A stretch of 64,000 bases of DNA from Pseudarthrobacter enclensis (GTDB lineage: Bacteria > Actinomycetota > Actinomycetes > Actinomycetales > Micrococcaceae). This document shows positions 1 to 15,357 of the stretch, one piece after another (position 1 is the first letter of the stretch; each line of letters begins with the position of its first letter). The position numbers and the translations under genes were made by a program. The stretch covers positions 62,001-126,000 of the forward strand of contig NZ_JAUSRE010000003.1 of NCBI RefSeq assembly GCF_030811655.1, read 5' to 3'. Below the pieces are notes generated by a model. That model ran no database searches and had not been told where the DNA came from. It was given only the letters and a program-made list of their open reading frames with translations.

Positions 1-135
1 CGTTTCGCCGATCTTGTGGTTCACACCCGTGTAGAACAGGATGCGCTCGGTTGTGGTGGTCTTGCCGGCATCAATGTGGGCCATGATGCCGATGTTGCGG
101 ACCTTGCTAAGGTCGGTAAGCACGTCCTGTGCCAC
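1..135 (-). CDS. fusA: Elongation factor G, N-terminal 45 residues (cut by window edge)
   Basis: This is the start of the translocation GTPase EF-G. The 45 visible codons contain the G1 P-loop [13 protein letters not shown] (residues 19-31) after the typical [16 protein letters not shown] lead-in, which is diagnostic for bacterial EF-G. The start is GTG. It lies 69 bases downstream of the rpsG stop, as in the actinobacterial str operon (rpsL-rpsG-fusA-tuf), so it is presumably cotranscribed with both. The rest of the gene lies beyond the left edge. Confidence 0.95.
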   Translation of the reverse strand, partial: MAQDVLTDLSKVRNIGIMAHIDAGKTTTTERILFYTGVNHKIGET

Positions 136-204
136 GGGGTCTCCTTTTGGGATGGACTACACGTTCGCCGCCGGCTCGGTTGAGCCGGCGGCGTCCGGGG
201 AGTA

Positions 205-675
205 TTACCAGCGGTAGTGTGCGAAGGCCTTGTTGGACTCGGCCATCTTGTGGGTGTCTTCGCGACGCTTCACAGCGGCACCGAGACCGTTGGACGCATC
301 CAGGATTTCGTTCTGGAGGCGTTCGGTCATCGTCTTTTCGCGGCGGGCCTTGGAGTAGCCGACCAGCCACCGCAGGGCGAGTGCGGTGGAGCGGCCCGGC
401 TTGACCTCAACCGGAACCTGGTAGGTGGCGCCACCGACACGGCGGGAGCGGACCTCGAGCGAAGGCTTGACGTTATCCATGGCCTTCTTCAGGGCTGCAA
501 CGGGGTCGCCGCCGGACTTGGCGCGTGCGCCTTCGAGTGCACCGTAGACGATGCGCTCTGCCGTGGACTTCTTGCCGTCAACAAGCACCTTGTTGATGAG
601 CTGGGTTACCAGCGGGGAACCGTATACCGGATCCGAAACGAGCGGCCGCTTGGGGGCCGGACCCTTGCGAGGCAT
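205..675 (-). CDS. rpsG: 30S ribosomal protein S7
   Basis: Primary 16S rRNA-binding protein that nucleates assembly of the 30S head. The full length of 156 aa matches the family. It starts [12 protein letters not shown], carries the conserved [20 protein letters not shown] stretch, and ends in the typical C-terminal AHYRW. It begins one base after the rpsL stop, so the two are translationally linked within the str operon. Confidence 0.98.
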   Translation of the reverse strand: MPRKGPAPKRPLVSDPVYGSPLVTQLINKVLVDGKKSTAERIVYGALEGARAKSGGDPVAALKKAMDNVKPSLEVRSRRVGGATYQVPVEVKPGRSTALALRWLVGYSKARREKTMTERLQNEILDASNGLGAAVKRREDTHKMAESNKAFAHYRW

Positions 676-676
676 A

Positions 677-1051
677 TTACTTCTTCTCCATCTTTGCGCC
701 GTAGCGGCTGCGGGCCTGCTTACGGTTCTTCACGCCCTGGGTATCGAGGGCGCCACGGACGATCTTGTAGCGGACACCCGGGAGGTCCTTAACACGACCA
801 CCGCGAACGAGCACAATGGAGTGCTCCTGCAGGTTGTGGCCAACACCGGGGATGTAGGCGGTAACTTCCACGCCGCCGTTGAGGCGCACACGTGCCACCT
901 TACGCAGAGCCGAGTTCGGCTTCTTCGGGGTGGTGGTGTAGACGCGGGTGCAAACACCGCGGCGCATGGGGCTGCCCTTAAGCGCGGGAGCCTTGGTCTT
1001 TGAGACCTTAGGCGTGCGGCCCTTGCGGACCAGCTGGTTAATCGTAGGCAC
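677..1051 (-). CDS. rpsL: 30S ribosomal protein S12
   Basis: Decoding-centre protein of the 30S subunit. The start is the GTG at 1049-1051, giving the family-typical 124 aa protein beginning [12 protein letters not shown]; the longer open frame upstream is leader sequence. The [19 protein letters not shown] block and the later [12 protein letters not shown] block are intact. The lysines whose replacement gives streptomycin resistance (E. coli K42/K87 equivalents) are both present, so the allele looks wild type. First gene of the str operon. Confidence 0.97.
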   Translation of the reverse strand: MPTINQLVRKGRTPKVSKTKAPALKGSPMRRGVCTRVYTTTPKKPNSALRKVARVRLNGGVEVTAYIPGVGHNLQEHSIVLVRGGRVKDLPGVRYKIVRGALDTQGVKNRKQARSRYGAKMEKK

Positions 1052-1377
1052 TCTCGTGTTCTCCGTTTTATCCGGAGTGGCTGTTTCCGGCCACTCTCCT
1101 GTTGCGTTGCCCCGCCGCCCGGGCCCTGAAGGAAATCTCCATGACGGCGAAGGCGAAGCCTTTAATAGTCGGATCGCACACCGGGCGGAACCTTCATTCC
1201 AACAGTTCCCCAGGCATGCAAAAATGTGGCATACGTTGCACAAGAACCCTGCAAACCGGAAACGTCGCTCTGGTCCAGCCTTTCAGCTGATACCGGCGCA
1301 CTCATCCACTGCCACAATAACAATTGGTAATAAGTCTAGCATGGACAGGCTCCATGCCTTAATCGACGGGTTAAACG
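1052..1377 (-). promoter_or_regulatory. rpsL (str operon) upstream leader region
   Basis: This 326-base gap between rpoC and rpsL has no credible gene. It holds a 7-bp hairpin (GCATGGA/TCCATGC, 1340-1357) and a second stem close to the rpsL start (about GGAGTGGC 1074-1081 with GCCACT 1090-1095). A purine-rich ribosome-binding stretch precedes the GTG start. A long leader with structure is expected for an autogenously controlled ribosomal-protein operon, but I cannot fix a promoter with confidence. Confidence 0.4.
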
Positions 1378-1413
1378 GGGATGGTCCCCCACCGTACGGT
1401 GCGGGACCATCCC
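1378..1413 (-). terminator. Hairpin downstream of rpoC
   Basis: A perfect 11-bp inverted repeat (GGGATGGTCCC / GGGACCATCCC) with a 14-base loop begins 25 bases after the rpoC stop. It is placed as the terminator of the rpoBC transcript. A strong U-run is missing, as is common in high-GC actinobacteria, so it could also act as a 3'-end stabiliser. Confidence 0.7.
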
Positions 1414-1437
1414 TGCGGCTAAGCCGGCTTCAGCGGA

Positions 1438-5337
<3,900 letters not shown>

Positions 5338-5400
5338 ATGGTCCCTGTTCTCTCTTGTTCTCTAAATTCTGAAGTCTTAGGTGCGGGATGAGGGAGGTGG

Positions 5401-5434
5401 CGTTCGACGGCGGGTGCGCACCCGCCGTCGAACG
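5401..5434. repeat. 34-nt perfect palindrome in the rpoB-rpoC spacer
   Basis: The left arm CGTTCGACGGCGGGTGC is followed at once by its exact reverse complement, so an RNA hairpin with up to 17 bp can form 8 bases after the rpoB stop. No U-tract follows on the minus strand, so it is unlikely to be a full intrinsic terminator. A processing site, partial attenuator or stability element between the two subunit genes is a reasonable inference. Confidence 0.85.
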
Positions 5435-5442
5435 CTTACCTT

Positions 5443-8952
<3,510 letters not shown>

Positions 8953-9256
8953 GAGGGATCCTTCCACAGACCTTCAGGCGTTTTCAGATCTCCCCCGCTG
9001 TGCACCCTGCGAAGTGACTCCGCAGCGCTACCATCCGGTTCCGCTATATGACCCGGGGCCCGGAACTGACTATGCTGTGACCGTGGTTACGGCACGTTGA
9101 TTGCCAGCTGCCGGGCAAAGCCCACCGCTATATGAAGGCTGAAGGTAAACAGGGAAGACGCAAATATCTACGATACGGCAAAATAACCTACGTGTCTACC
9201 CCACAACCGGCCGGATTGCAAGCACCTGATTTTGGGCGGCAGAGACCCGCCGCATC
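8953..9256 (-). promoter_or_regulatory. Upstream region of rpoB
   Basis: About 300 bases upstream of rpoB with lower GC than the neighbours and no supportable gene. It must hold the rpoBC promoter, since the next genes upstream (thiolase, ybaK) point the other way. That makes rpoBC transcription independent of rplJL here, unlike in E. coli. I could not assign convincing -35/-10 boxes by eye. Confidence 0.35.
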
Positions 9257-9415
9257 CTAGAGCCGAAGCGTCACGCCCGCTGCAGTGCAGGCGCCGGCAT
9301 TCGCGAACACCGCATCCCGGACCGCGTCCTGGGAAGCCTGTGCCGGCTTGCCCCCCATCGCCATGGAATGCACATAGCGGTTCCAGCGTTTGAATAGTTG
9401 GGTGACCAGGCTCAC
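9257..9415 (-). CDS. Possible small protein (52 aa), unknown function
   Basis: An open frame starts with GTG, preceded by AAGG at about 5 bases, and encodes 52 residues beginning VSLVTQLFKRWNRYVHSMAM and ending GVTLRL. Around three quarters of its codons end in G or C, like real genes here. The composition (aromatic and basic N-half, Ala/Val-rich C-half) reads like a soluble small protein rather than a chance frame. It is divergent from the thiolase gene. I do not recognise a family; a chance open frame remains possible. Confidence 0.42.
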   Translation of the reverse strand: MSLVTQLFKRWNRYVHSMAMGGKPAQASQDAVRDAVFANAGACTAAGVTLRL

Positions 9416-9461
9416 GATAGCCTTGGTGGCTTACAACGGAACCGGACTGAAAGTGGGAACC

Positions 9462-10661
9462 ATGGCCAACTCTCCAGACAGCAATGACGTTGTCATCGTC
9501 GGGGCCGCGCGGACTCCGCAGGGCCGGATCAACGGCCAACTTTCCAGCCTCACGGCAGTGGACCTGGGGGCCCACGCCATCAAGGCCGCATTGGCGGGCA
9601 GTGGTGTGGACGCCTCCGACGTCGAGGCGGTGATCATGGGCCAGGTGCTCCAGGCGGGCGCGGGGCAGAATCCCGCACGGCAAAGCGCCATCGGCGCAGG
9701 CATCGGCTGGAACGTCCCTGCGGTGACAATCAACAAGGTGTGCCTTTCCGGCCTGACGGCGGTGATTGACGCCGCCCGGATGATCCGCGCCGGAGAGGCT
9801 TCGGTGGTGGTTGCGGGCGGCCAGGAGTCGATGAGCCGCGCGCCGCACCTGCTCCCGGGATCGCGCCAAGGCTGGACCTATGGATCCATTCAGGCGCTGG
9901 ACGCGGCGGCCCATGACGGCCTGACCGATGCCTTCGACGGGCAGTCCATGGGCCTGTCCACGGAGACACGGAACCTCACCCTGGGTATCGACCGCGCGTC
10001 CCAGGACAACGTTGCGGCCCAGTCGCACCAGCGGGCTGCGCTGGCGGCAAAGAACGGAACGTTCGACGGCGAGATCGCACCTATCAGCGTCAAGCAGCGG
10101 AAGGGTGAGCCCCTGGTGGTCGACACCGACGAGGGGGTCCGTCCCAACACGTCAGTTGAATCACTGGCAGGCCTGCGTGCAGCGTTCGTCACCGACGGCA
10201 CCATCACTGCCGGCAACTCCTCTCCCCTGTCCGACGGCGCCGCCGCACTGGTCCTCGCCTCACGCGGCTATGCGGAAGAGCACGGCCTGGAATACCTGGC
10301 TGTGGTGGGCAAGCCCGGGCAGGTGGCGGGACCGGACAACACCCTCCATTCGCAGCCGTCGAACGCGATCATGAATGCCCTCGGCAAGGCCGGCTGGAGC
10401 ACGGGGGACCTGGACTTCGTCGAAATCAACGAGGCCTTCGGGTCCGTTGCCGTGCAGTCCCTCAAGGACCTCGACTACCCTCTGGAGAAGTGCAACATCC
10501 ACGGCGGTGCCATCGCCCTGGGGCATCCCATTGGAGCTTCGGGGGCCCGCCTGGCCGCGCATGCGGCCCATGAGCTAAAGCGGCGGGGAACCGGTAAGGC
10601 GGCGGTGTCCCTCTGCGGCGGGGGCGGGCAGGGCGAGGCCCTCCTGCTGTACCGCGACTGA
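9462..10661 (+). CDS. Thiolase (acetyl-CoA C-acetyltransferase family)
   Basis: Condenses or cleaves acyl-CoA/acetyl-CoA pairs in short-chain fatty acid metabolism. The ATG at 9462 gives 399 aa, the usual length. The nucleophilic cysteine lies in NKVCLSGLTA (Cys94). The C-terminal catalytic blocks NIHGGAIALGHPIGASGAR (His) and CGGGGQGEA (second Cys) are intact. The in-frame ATG at 9390 would add 24 atypical residues. The stop overlaps the ybaK start by one base, suggesting an operon. Whether it is degradative or biosynthetic cannot be told from sequence. Confidence 0.93.
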   Translation: MANSPDSNDVVIVGAARTPQGRINGQLSSLTAVDLGAHAIKAALAGSGVDASDVEAVIMGQVLQAGAGQNPARQSAIGAGIGWNVPAVTINKVCLSGLTAVIDAARMIRAGEASVVVAGGQESMSRAPHLLPGSRQGWTYGSIQALDAAAHDGLTDAFDGQSMGLSTETRNLTLGIDRASQDNVAAQSHQRAALAAKNGTFDGEIAPISVKQRKGEPLVVDTDEGVRPNTSVESLAGLRAAFVTDGTITAGNSSPLSDGAAALVLASRGYAEEHGLEYLAVVGKPGQVAGPDNTLHSQPSNAIMNALGKAGWSTGDLDFVEINEAFGSVAVQSLKDLDYPLEKCNIHGGAIALGHPIGASGARLAAHAAHELKRRGTGKAAVSLCGGGGQGEALLLYRD

Positions 10662-11158
10662 TGGCGGGACTAGCCGGAAACGGCACGGGGGGCGCCGGTC
10701 GGGAACGGTTCCTGGCCGACGCCCAGGCCCGCGGGCTGAAGGTGGAGGTAGTGGAGCGGCCCCCTGCGCGAAGCCTTGACGAGGCTGCCGAGATCCTGGG
10801 CATCAGGCCGGCGGACATCGTAAAGTCCCTCGTGGTCAAGCACAAGGACGGGACCTTCCTGTTCGCCCTGATCCCCGGCGACCGGCAGATCTCCTGGCCA
10901 AAGCTCCGTGCCCTGGTGGGCGTGAACAAGCTCTCCCTCCCGGCCGCCGGGACCGCCCTTGAAGCGACAGGCTATGAGCGGGGCACCATCACCCCTCTCG
11001 GCAGCACCACCAGTTGGCCGGTCTACGCCGACGCCACCATCACCGGGCGCCGCATCTCCATGGGCGCCGGTGCCCACGGCTACAGCGCCTTCGTCGACGC
11101 TGACGCACTGACCGCAGCCCTGGACGCCGTGGTGGCGGACATCAGCGAACCCTCCTGA
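10661..11158 (+). CDS. YbaK/EbsC-family aminoacyl-tRNA deacylase
   Basis: 165 aa protein of the YbaK/ProX editing-domain family, which hydrolyses mischarged aminoacyl-tRNAs such as Cys-tRNA(Pro). Family features include the conserved lysine in DIVKSLVVKHKDG, the GDRQISWPKLRAL helix and the GxxxxGITPLG-like GTITPLGSTTSWPVYAD segment. It starts on the last base of the thiolase stop codon, so translation is probably coupled, although no metabolic link between the two is obvious. Substrate specificity is not evident. Confidence 0.85.
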   Translation: MAGLAGNGTGGAGRERFLADAQARGLKVEVVERPPARSLDEAAEILGIRPADIVKSLVVKHKDGTFLFALIPGDRQISWPKLRALVGVNKLSLPAAGTALEATGYERGTITPLGSTTSWPVYADATITGRRISMGAGAHGYSAFVDADALTAALDAVVADISEPS

Positions 11159-11180
11159 ATCCCCCAAGCGCCTTAAAAGC

Positions 11181-11216
11181 AGGAAACCCCGCCCACCGAA
11201 GTGGACGGGGTTTCCT
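11181..11216. terminator. Bidirectional terminator between ybaK-like gene and rplL
   Basis: A strong stem (AGGAAACCCCG...CGGGGTTTCCT, extended by CCAC/GTGG around a CGAA loop with one mismatch) lies between convergent genes, 22 bases after one stop and 15 bases after the other. It fits a shared terminator. Confidence 0.85.
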
Positions 11217-11231
11217 GAGGAAAAGGCGTTG

Positions 11232-11609
11232 TTACTTGAGGGTAACGGTGGCGCCTGCAGCCTCGAGCTGCTCCTTGGCCTTCTCGGCAGCTTCCTTGTT
11301 GGCGCCTTCGAGAACAGCCTTGGGGGCGCTGTCAACCAGGTCCTTGGCTTCCTTGAGGCCGAGGGAGGTGATGGCGCGAACTTCCTTGATGACCGCGATC
11401 TTCTTGTCGCCGGCAGATTCGAGGATGACGTCGAAGTCGGTCTTCTCTTCAGCCTCTTCAGCAGCGCCACCGGCAGCGGGGCCGGCAACAGCTACAGCAG
11501 CAGCGGTAACTTCGAAGGTCTCTTCGAAGAGCTTGACGAACTCGGAGAGCTCGATGATGGTCAGTTCCTTGAAAGCTTCAATGAGCTCTTCGTTGCTGAG
11601 CTTCGCCAT
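11232..11609 (-). CDS. rplL: 50S ribosomal protein L7/L12
   Basis: Stalk protein that recruits translation factors. The ATG at 11607-11609 gives 125 aa. An N-terminal dimerisation/L10-binding helix ([20 protein letters not shown]) is followed by an Ala/Gly hinge ([20 protein letters not shown]) and the globular domain ending [13 protein letters not shown]. It lies 78 bases after rplJ, in the conserved rplJ-rplL order. Confidence 0.98.
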   Translation of the reverse strand: MAKLSNEELIEAFKELTIIELSEFVKLFEETFEVTAAAVAVAGPAAGGAAEEAEEKTDFDVILESAGDKKIAVIKEVRAITSLGLKEAKDLVDSAPKAVLEGANKEAAEKAKEQLEAAGATVTLK

Positions 11610-11687
11610 GGTAGGCGTCCTTCCTGTTGTTGGTGTCCGAACGGCGCGTGGCTGTTCCGGCACCGGAGTCTGGTGGGGGTAAGAGAA

Positions 11688-12269
11688 TTAGTTCTCTTCG
11701 GCAGCCGGAGCTTCGGCGGGTGCCTCGGCTTCAGCGGCGGGAGCTTCTTCAGCGGCAGGCGCTTCGGCAGCTGCCGGTGCACCGTTCTCTTCTTCAAGCT
11801 TGAGGCGCAGTGCGTCGATGATGCGGGCAGCTGCGGCGGCGGGCGCCTTGAGGACACCTGCAACCTTGGCGAGCTGCAGCTCACGGGACTCGAGGGCAGC
11901 CAGGGCTGCAACCTCGGTGGCGTCCAGCGCCTTGCCCTCGAAGTAACCGGTCTTGATGACCAGCTGCTTGTTGGCCTTGGCAAAATCCGTCAGGCTCTTG
12001 GCAGCGGCAACTGCGTCACCCTTGATGAACGCGATTGCAGTGGGGCCGGCAAGCTGGCCGTCGAATGCTTCGACGCCGGCTTCCTTGGCTGCAATGGCGG
12101 TCAGGGTGTTCTTGACGACCGCGAACTTGGTGTCCTGGCCGAGAGAAACACGCAGCTGCTTGAGCTGTGCAACGGTGAGCCCGCGGTATTCGGTCAGGAC
12201 AGCGGCGTTCGATTCCTTGAAATCGTTAGTGATCTCAGCTACTGCTGAAACCTTGGTAGGCGTTGCCAT
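11688..12269 (-). CDS. rplJ: 50S ribosomal protein L10
   Basis: Anchors L7/L12 dimers to the ribosome. It is 193 aa and starts MATPTKVSAVAEITNDFKES; the EYRGLTVAQLKQLR motif is typical. The C-terminus is extended by an Ala/Glu/Pro-rich tail (about 30 residues after LRLKLEEENG), as in other Arthrobacter-like L10 proteins. Upstream sits a structured leader with an attenuator-like hairpin, consistent with autogenous control by the L10-L12 complex. Confidence 0.97.
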   Translation of the reverse strand: MATPTKVSAVAEITNDFKESNAAVLTEYRGLTVAQLKQLRVSLGQDTKFAVVKNTLTAIAAKEAGVEAFDGQLAGPTAIAFIKGDAVAAAKSLTDFAKANKQLVIKTGYFEGKALDATEVAALAALESRELQLAKVAGVLKAPAAAAARIIDALRLKLEEENGAPAAAEAPAAEEAPAAEAEAPAEAPAAEEN

Positions 12270-12328
12270 AACCCTCCTTCCGGGGATAGTGCCGGTATTC
12301 GACGGTCCCCGCTCAAGAGAGCTAAAAC

Positions 12329-12357
12329 TAAAAACGCCCCGCGCAGATGCACGGGGC
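12329..12357 (-). terminator. Attenuator-like terminator ahead of rplJ
   Basis: On the minus strand the stem GCCCCG(TG)/(CG)CGGGGC closes around CATCTG and is followed by GTTTTTAGTTTT, a true U-run and rare in this window. It ends about 60 bases before the rplJ start and more than 200 bases after the GNAT stop. I therefore read it as the attenuator of the rplJL leader rather than only the terminator of the upstream gene. Confidence 0.75.
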
Positions 12358-12358
12358 T

Positions 12359-12480
12359 TGGCTCAACACGGCTTTACCGCGGAGCTTTGCTTCGTTCACC
12401 TGCGCCGGCCGCCCTGCGTTGAGGGTCCTTCGTCCGGAAAACCACTGGAACCCCCCGCGCACATCTGCAGAGTTGAGCCA
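12359..12480 (-). ncRNA. L10 (rplJL) leader, candidate L10-L12 binding RNA
   Basis: The 5' segment TGGCTCAAC (12472-12480) pairs perfectly with GTTGAGCCA (12359-12367), closing a 9-bp stem around about 100 bases. These include GGACGAAGGACCC and CGAAGCAAAGC runs of the kind found in L10-leader kink-turns. The attenuator hairpin follows directly. Known L10 leaders let excess L10-L12 complex stop expression of rplJL. The assignment rests on position, pairing and the downstream terminator; a covariance-model match has not been made. Confidence 0.6.
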
Positions 12481-12565
12481 TGCTCAGGAGAGTGGATTTC
12501 CAACAACCGACGGTCTTTGGTACTGCCAGCTTACGCGAGGCCTTGCCGCTGCGCCAAATCGAGGT

Positions 12566-13684
12566 TCAGCTGGTGCTCGTGTGCAGCGTTGGCAGTTCCT
12601 TCTGCCAGATGCCCGTCACCCCGGCTGTCTGGAACCCAAGCTGCCTGTTGACCGTCAGGAGGTAACGGTTCTCAGGTGCGTTCCAGGTGTAGATAATGCG
12701 GGCGTCCGGAAACTGCTCGCTGAGCCGCACCATGTTCGCCACCTTGATCAGCAGCCCCAGTTTGTTGCCGCGGTGCTCCTGCAGCACCAGCGTGTCGTCC
12801 TGGAATACAACGTCCGCACGGTGCGCCAGCACCGTAATCGTGGTCAGTCCCACCAGGGACCCCGTGGCAATGTGCTCGACGGCGGTGACCACCGTTCTCC
12901 TGCCCTGCGCAATGGCGACGTCCTCGGCCTCGCGCAGGATGCCGCCGTCGAACACCATGTCCTGCTCAACCGGCACATCCAGGGACGGATCCACGTCCGC
13001 CCCCGCCTGGTTCTCCAGGACGGCCACGGCTTCCAGCCACCGGTCGGGGCACCGGTCCGTCCAGTGGTGGAGCCGGTACCGGCCGTTGTTCGCTTCCTCC
13101 GCTTCGGCCTGGAGGTCGGCCACCAGCTTGGTGTCCAGCGGCAGGAGGCATGAACTGAACTGCTCAATGTGCTGAAGCGTGTATCCGGTCTTCTGTGCGA
13201 ACTCCACCTCACGGCTTTCCAGCGGCACGAACCCCTGCCCCGAGCCGGGAACCAACTGGGCCTGTTCAAACTCGTGCAGCGAGGCGCCGGGATGGTTCGT
13301 GTCCACCAGGATCATGGTCCGGCCTTCGCCCCTGGCCAGCTGCTCGGCGGCCTCGAGCAGGCGCCGCCCCACTCCCTGCCGCTGGAACTCGGGCAGGATG
13401 TCCAGGGTGAGCTCGGCGAGATCCAGGTGATCGGTGAGGGGCAACGCGATGTCCACAGTACCCACGATGGCGCCGTCCACCTTGGCCACCAGGATCAGCT
13501 GCCGCTCATACGGGTCCTCGAACTCCAGGAGCTTTTCCATGGGACCGTAAGCGAGGTCGTCACTCCCCCAGGTCTGCATCCGCACTTTGCGGCCCACCTC
13601 GACGGCGGCCAGGAAGTCCGCAGCGTCCGGGGTGTCCAGTGAGTCGGGAATCCAGAGCTGCTCGATCTTCACGTCTATTGCCAT
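12566..13684 (-). CDS. Tandem GNAT-domain acetyltransferase
   Basis: About 372 aa with two GNAT halves. The first has the acetyl-CoA loop LPEFQRQGVGRRLLEAAEQ and the preceding ELTLDILPEF strand. The second half, from about residue 190, ends with RGNKLGLLIKVANMV and YTWNAPENRYLLTVNRQLGF, typical of the distal GNAT motif. The ATG at 13684 is chosen over one 13 codons upstream because family members begin near MAIDVKIEQLW. It splits rplKA from rplJL on the same strand. The substrate is unknown. Confidence 0.85.
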   Translation of the reverse strand: MAIDVKIEQLWIPDSLDTPDAADFLAAVEVGRKVRMQTWGSDDLAYGPMEKLLEFEDPYERQLILVAKVDGAIVGTVDIALPLTDHLDLAELTLDILPEFQRQGVGRRLLEAAEQLARGEGRTMILVDTNHPGASLHEFEQAQLVPGSGQGFVPLESREVEFAQKTGYTLQHIEQFSSCLLPLDTKLVADLQAEAEEANNGRYRLHHWTDRCPDRWLEAVAVLENQAGADVDPSLDVPVEQDMVFDGGILREAEDVAIAQGRRTVVTAVEHIATGSLVGLTTITVLAHRADVVFQDDTLVLQEHRGNKLGLLIKVANMVRLSEQFPDARIIYTWNAPENRYLLTVNRQLGFQTAGVTGIWQKELPTLHTSTS

Positions 13685-13759
13685 TCGGGCATCATCCCAG
13701 CTGTTTCTGCCGCTCACCTTCAAAGCCGGCGGGCCTGAATCCGAGTGCGGTATTTAGGG

Positions 13760-13773
13760 CCAGCATATGCTGG
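13760..13773. promoter_or_regulatory. 14-bp perfect palindrome upstream of the GNAT gene
   Basis: CCAGCATATGCTGG is a perfect palindrome about 75 bases ahead of the GNAT start. The size and position would suit an operator for a dimeric regulator, but a single copy gives only weak support. Confidence 0.3.
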
Positions 13774-13828
13774 TTTCCGCTGGCATTCCATGTCAAAACC
13801 GAGCGCGGCGGCGCCAGTGGGACGAAAA

Positions 13829-13866
13829 GAAGACCGCCCCGGCGCGGTGGCGCAGGGACGGTCTTC
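13829..13866 (-). terminator. rplA (rplKA operon) terminator
   Basis: GAAGACCG(T)CCC pairs with GGGGCGGTCTTC across a GC-rich loop and is followed on the minus strand by TTTTCG. It starts 45 bases after the rplA stop, so rplKA ends here and does not run into rplJL. Confidence 0.85.
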
Positions 13867-13910
13867 GGGTGCTCCGGGAATCAATTCCCGGGCAGGGACT
13901 TCATTGAGGA

Positions 13911-14618
13911 CTACGCCTCGGTGAGCACCTTGGTGACGTTGGGGTCAACGGAGATGCCCGGGCCGAACGTGGTGGCAACGGTGGCCTTCTGGATGTAGCG
14001 GCCCTTCGCAGCGGACGGCTTGAGGCGAAGGACCTCTTCCAGTGCTGCTGCGTAGTTCTCGGCCAGCTTCACGGCGTCGAAGGAAACCTTGCCGATGATG
14101 AAGTGCAGGTTGGAGTGCTTGTCGACGCGGAAGTCGATCTTGCCACCCTTGATGTCGTTGACGGCCTTGGTGACATCGGGGGTCACGGTGCCCGTCTTCG
14201 GGTTCGGCATCAGGTTACGCGGACCCAGGACCTTGCCGAGGCGGCCAACCTTGCCCATGAGGTCAGGGGTGGCAACGGCGGCGTCGAAGTCGGTCCAGCC
14301 GCCGGCGATCTTTTCGATCAGGTCGTCGGAACCAACGAAGTCGGCGCCGGCTGCGATTGCAGCCTCAGCCTTGTCACCCGTGGCGAAGACCAGGACGCGG
14401 GCGGTCTTACCGGTGCCGTGGGGCAGGTTGACCGTGCCGCGGACCATCTGGTCAGCCTTGCGGGGGTCCACGCCGAGGCGGAAAGCAACCTCAACGGTGG
14501 CGTCGAACTTGGACGGGTTGGTGTCCTTGGCCAGCGTTACTGCCTCGAACGGTGCGTAGTGCTTGGTCGCATCGATCTTGGCGGCTGCTGCCTCATATGC
14601 TTTGCTGCGCTTTGCCAT
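13911..14618 (-). CDS. rplA: 50S ribosomal protein L1
   Basis: Builds the mobile L1 stalk at the ribosomal E site and represses its own operon in many bacteria. It is 235 aa and begins [20 protein letters not shown]. The [16 protein letters not shown] signature and the C-terminal [15 protein letters not shown] segment are intact. It lies 179 bases downstream of rplK, a longer gap than usual, and that gap holds a strong hairpin. Confidence 0.98.
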   Translation of the reverse strand: MAKRSKAYEAAAAKIDATKHYAPFEAVTLAKDTNPSKFDATVEVAFRLGVDPRKADQMVRGTVNLPHGTGKTARVLVFATGDKAEAAIAAGADFVGSDDLIEKIAGGWTDFDAAVATPDLMGKVGRLGKVLGPRNLMPNPKTGTVTPDVTKAVNDIKGGKIDFRVDKHSNLHFIIGKVSFDAVKLAENYAAALEEVLRLKPSAAKGRYIQKATVATTFGPGISVDPNVTKVLTEA

Positions 14619-14678
14619 GCTGCTTATTTCTCCTTGTGCAGTTGTGGTCTGCGGACCGCGCTGGGCCCTGCCACAGTC

Positions 14679-14711
14679 GGTGATCCGGTTCGTTATCCGG
14701 GCCGGATGACC
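14679..14711 (-). promoter_or_regulatory. Hairpin in the rplK-rplA spacer
   Basis: GGTCATCCGG and CCGGATCACC (one mismatch in ten) flank a 13-base loop about 60 bases ahead of rplA. There is no U-run, so it is not a simple terminator. It may be an L1 translational operator or an RNA-stability element inside the operon. Confidence 0.4.
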
Positions 14712-14797
14712 AACATTTCAATTATTTTGGTGCCGGTGTCCCGGCGGTGCCGCCCGTCGTCGTCAATTGCACTGACGCTGGACAGCGGTAAAGGGTA

Positions 14798-15229
14798 TTA
14801 GCCCTCGACGGTGATGCCCATGGAGCGGGCGGTGCCGGCGATGATCTTCGCTGCGCCTTCGAGGCTGGTGGCGTTGAGGTCTTCCATCTTGGTGGAGGCG
14901 ATCTCGTTGACCTGGGCCTGGGTCAGCTTGGCAACCTTGACGGTGTGCGGGGTGGATGAACCCTTGGCAACGCCTGCAGCCTTCTTGATGAGCTCTGCAG
15001 CCGGCGGGGTCTTGGTGATGAACGTGAAGGAACGGTCCTCGTAGACCGTGATTTCCACGGGGATGACGTTTCCGCGCTGGGCTTCCGTCGCAGCGTTGTA
15101 CGCCTTGCAGAATTCCATGATGTTGACACCGTGCTGGCCAAGCGCAGGACCGATCGGCGGGGCCGGGTTGGCGGCACCTGCCTGGATCTGCAGCTTGATG
15201 AGGCCGGTGACCTTCTTCTTGGGAGCCAA
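14798..15229 (-). CDS. rplK: 50S ribosomal protein L11
   Basis: Forms the GTPase-associated centre with 23S rRNA and L10. It is 143 aa and starts at a TTG (15227-15229) with AAGGA about 7 bases upstream. The sequence [20 protein letters not shown] with [20 protein letters not shown] is diagnostic, and the proline-rich N-terminal region that lies near the thiostrepton site is intact. First gene of the rplKA pair, 128 bases downstream of nusG. Confidence 0.98.
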
Positions 15230-15285
15230 TGTAGGGTCCTTCTCTCAATAACGTCCTGGGGCACAGGAGCGTGCCTCAGGTTTTT

Positions 15286-15343
15286 GGCCGCCATGGCAAG
15301 GCGGCCGGCCGTTCCGGTGCAGCTAAGCGGGCGGCGCCGGAAC
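15286..15343 (-). promoter_or_regulatory. Two hairpins in the nusG-rplK spacer
   Basis: GTTCCGG/CCGGAAC (15311-15343) and GGCCGCC/GGCGGCC (15286-15306) stand in tandem between nusG and rplK, with no T-run after them on the minus strand. They may form the nusG terminator or a structured rplKA leader. Confidence 0.4.
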
Positions 15344-15357
15344 GAATTCTAGGAATC

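Noticed and set aside
8953..8967. GTG at 8967 as the rpoB start
   Set aside because: It would put the best ribosome-binding site (GGAAGGA) inside the gene; the TTG at 8952 is properly spaced.
9168..10028. 286-aa minus-strand frame opposite the thiolase
   Set aside because: It covers the thiolase catalytic region antisense and has no recognisable family; only the separate 52-aa frame in another phase was kept as a candidate.
12336..12357. Reading the hairpin before rplJ only as the terminator of the GNAT gene
   Set aside because: It lies more than 200 bases after the GNAT stop and just after a long-range leader stem, which suits an rplJL attenuator better, though both roles are possible.
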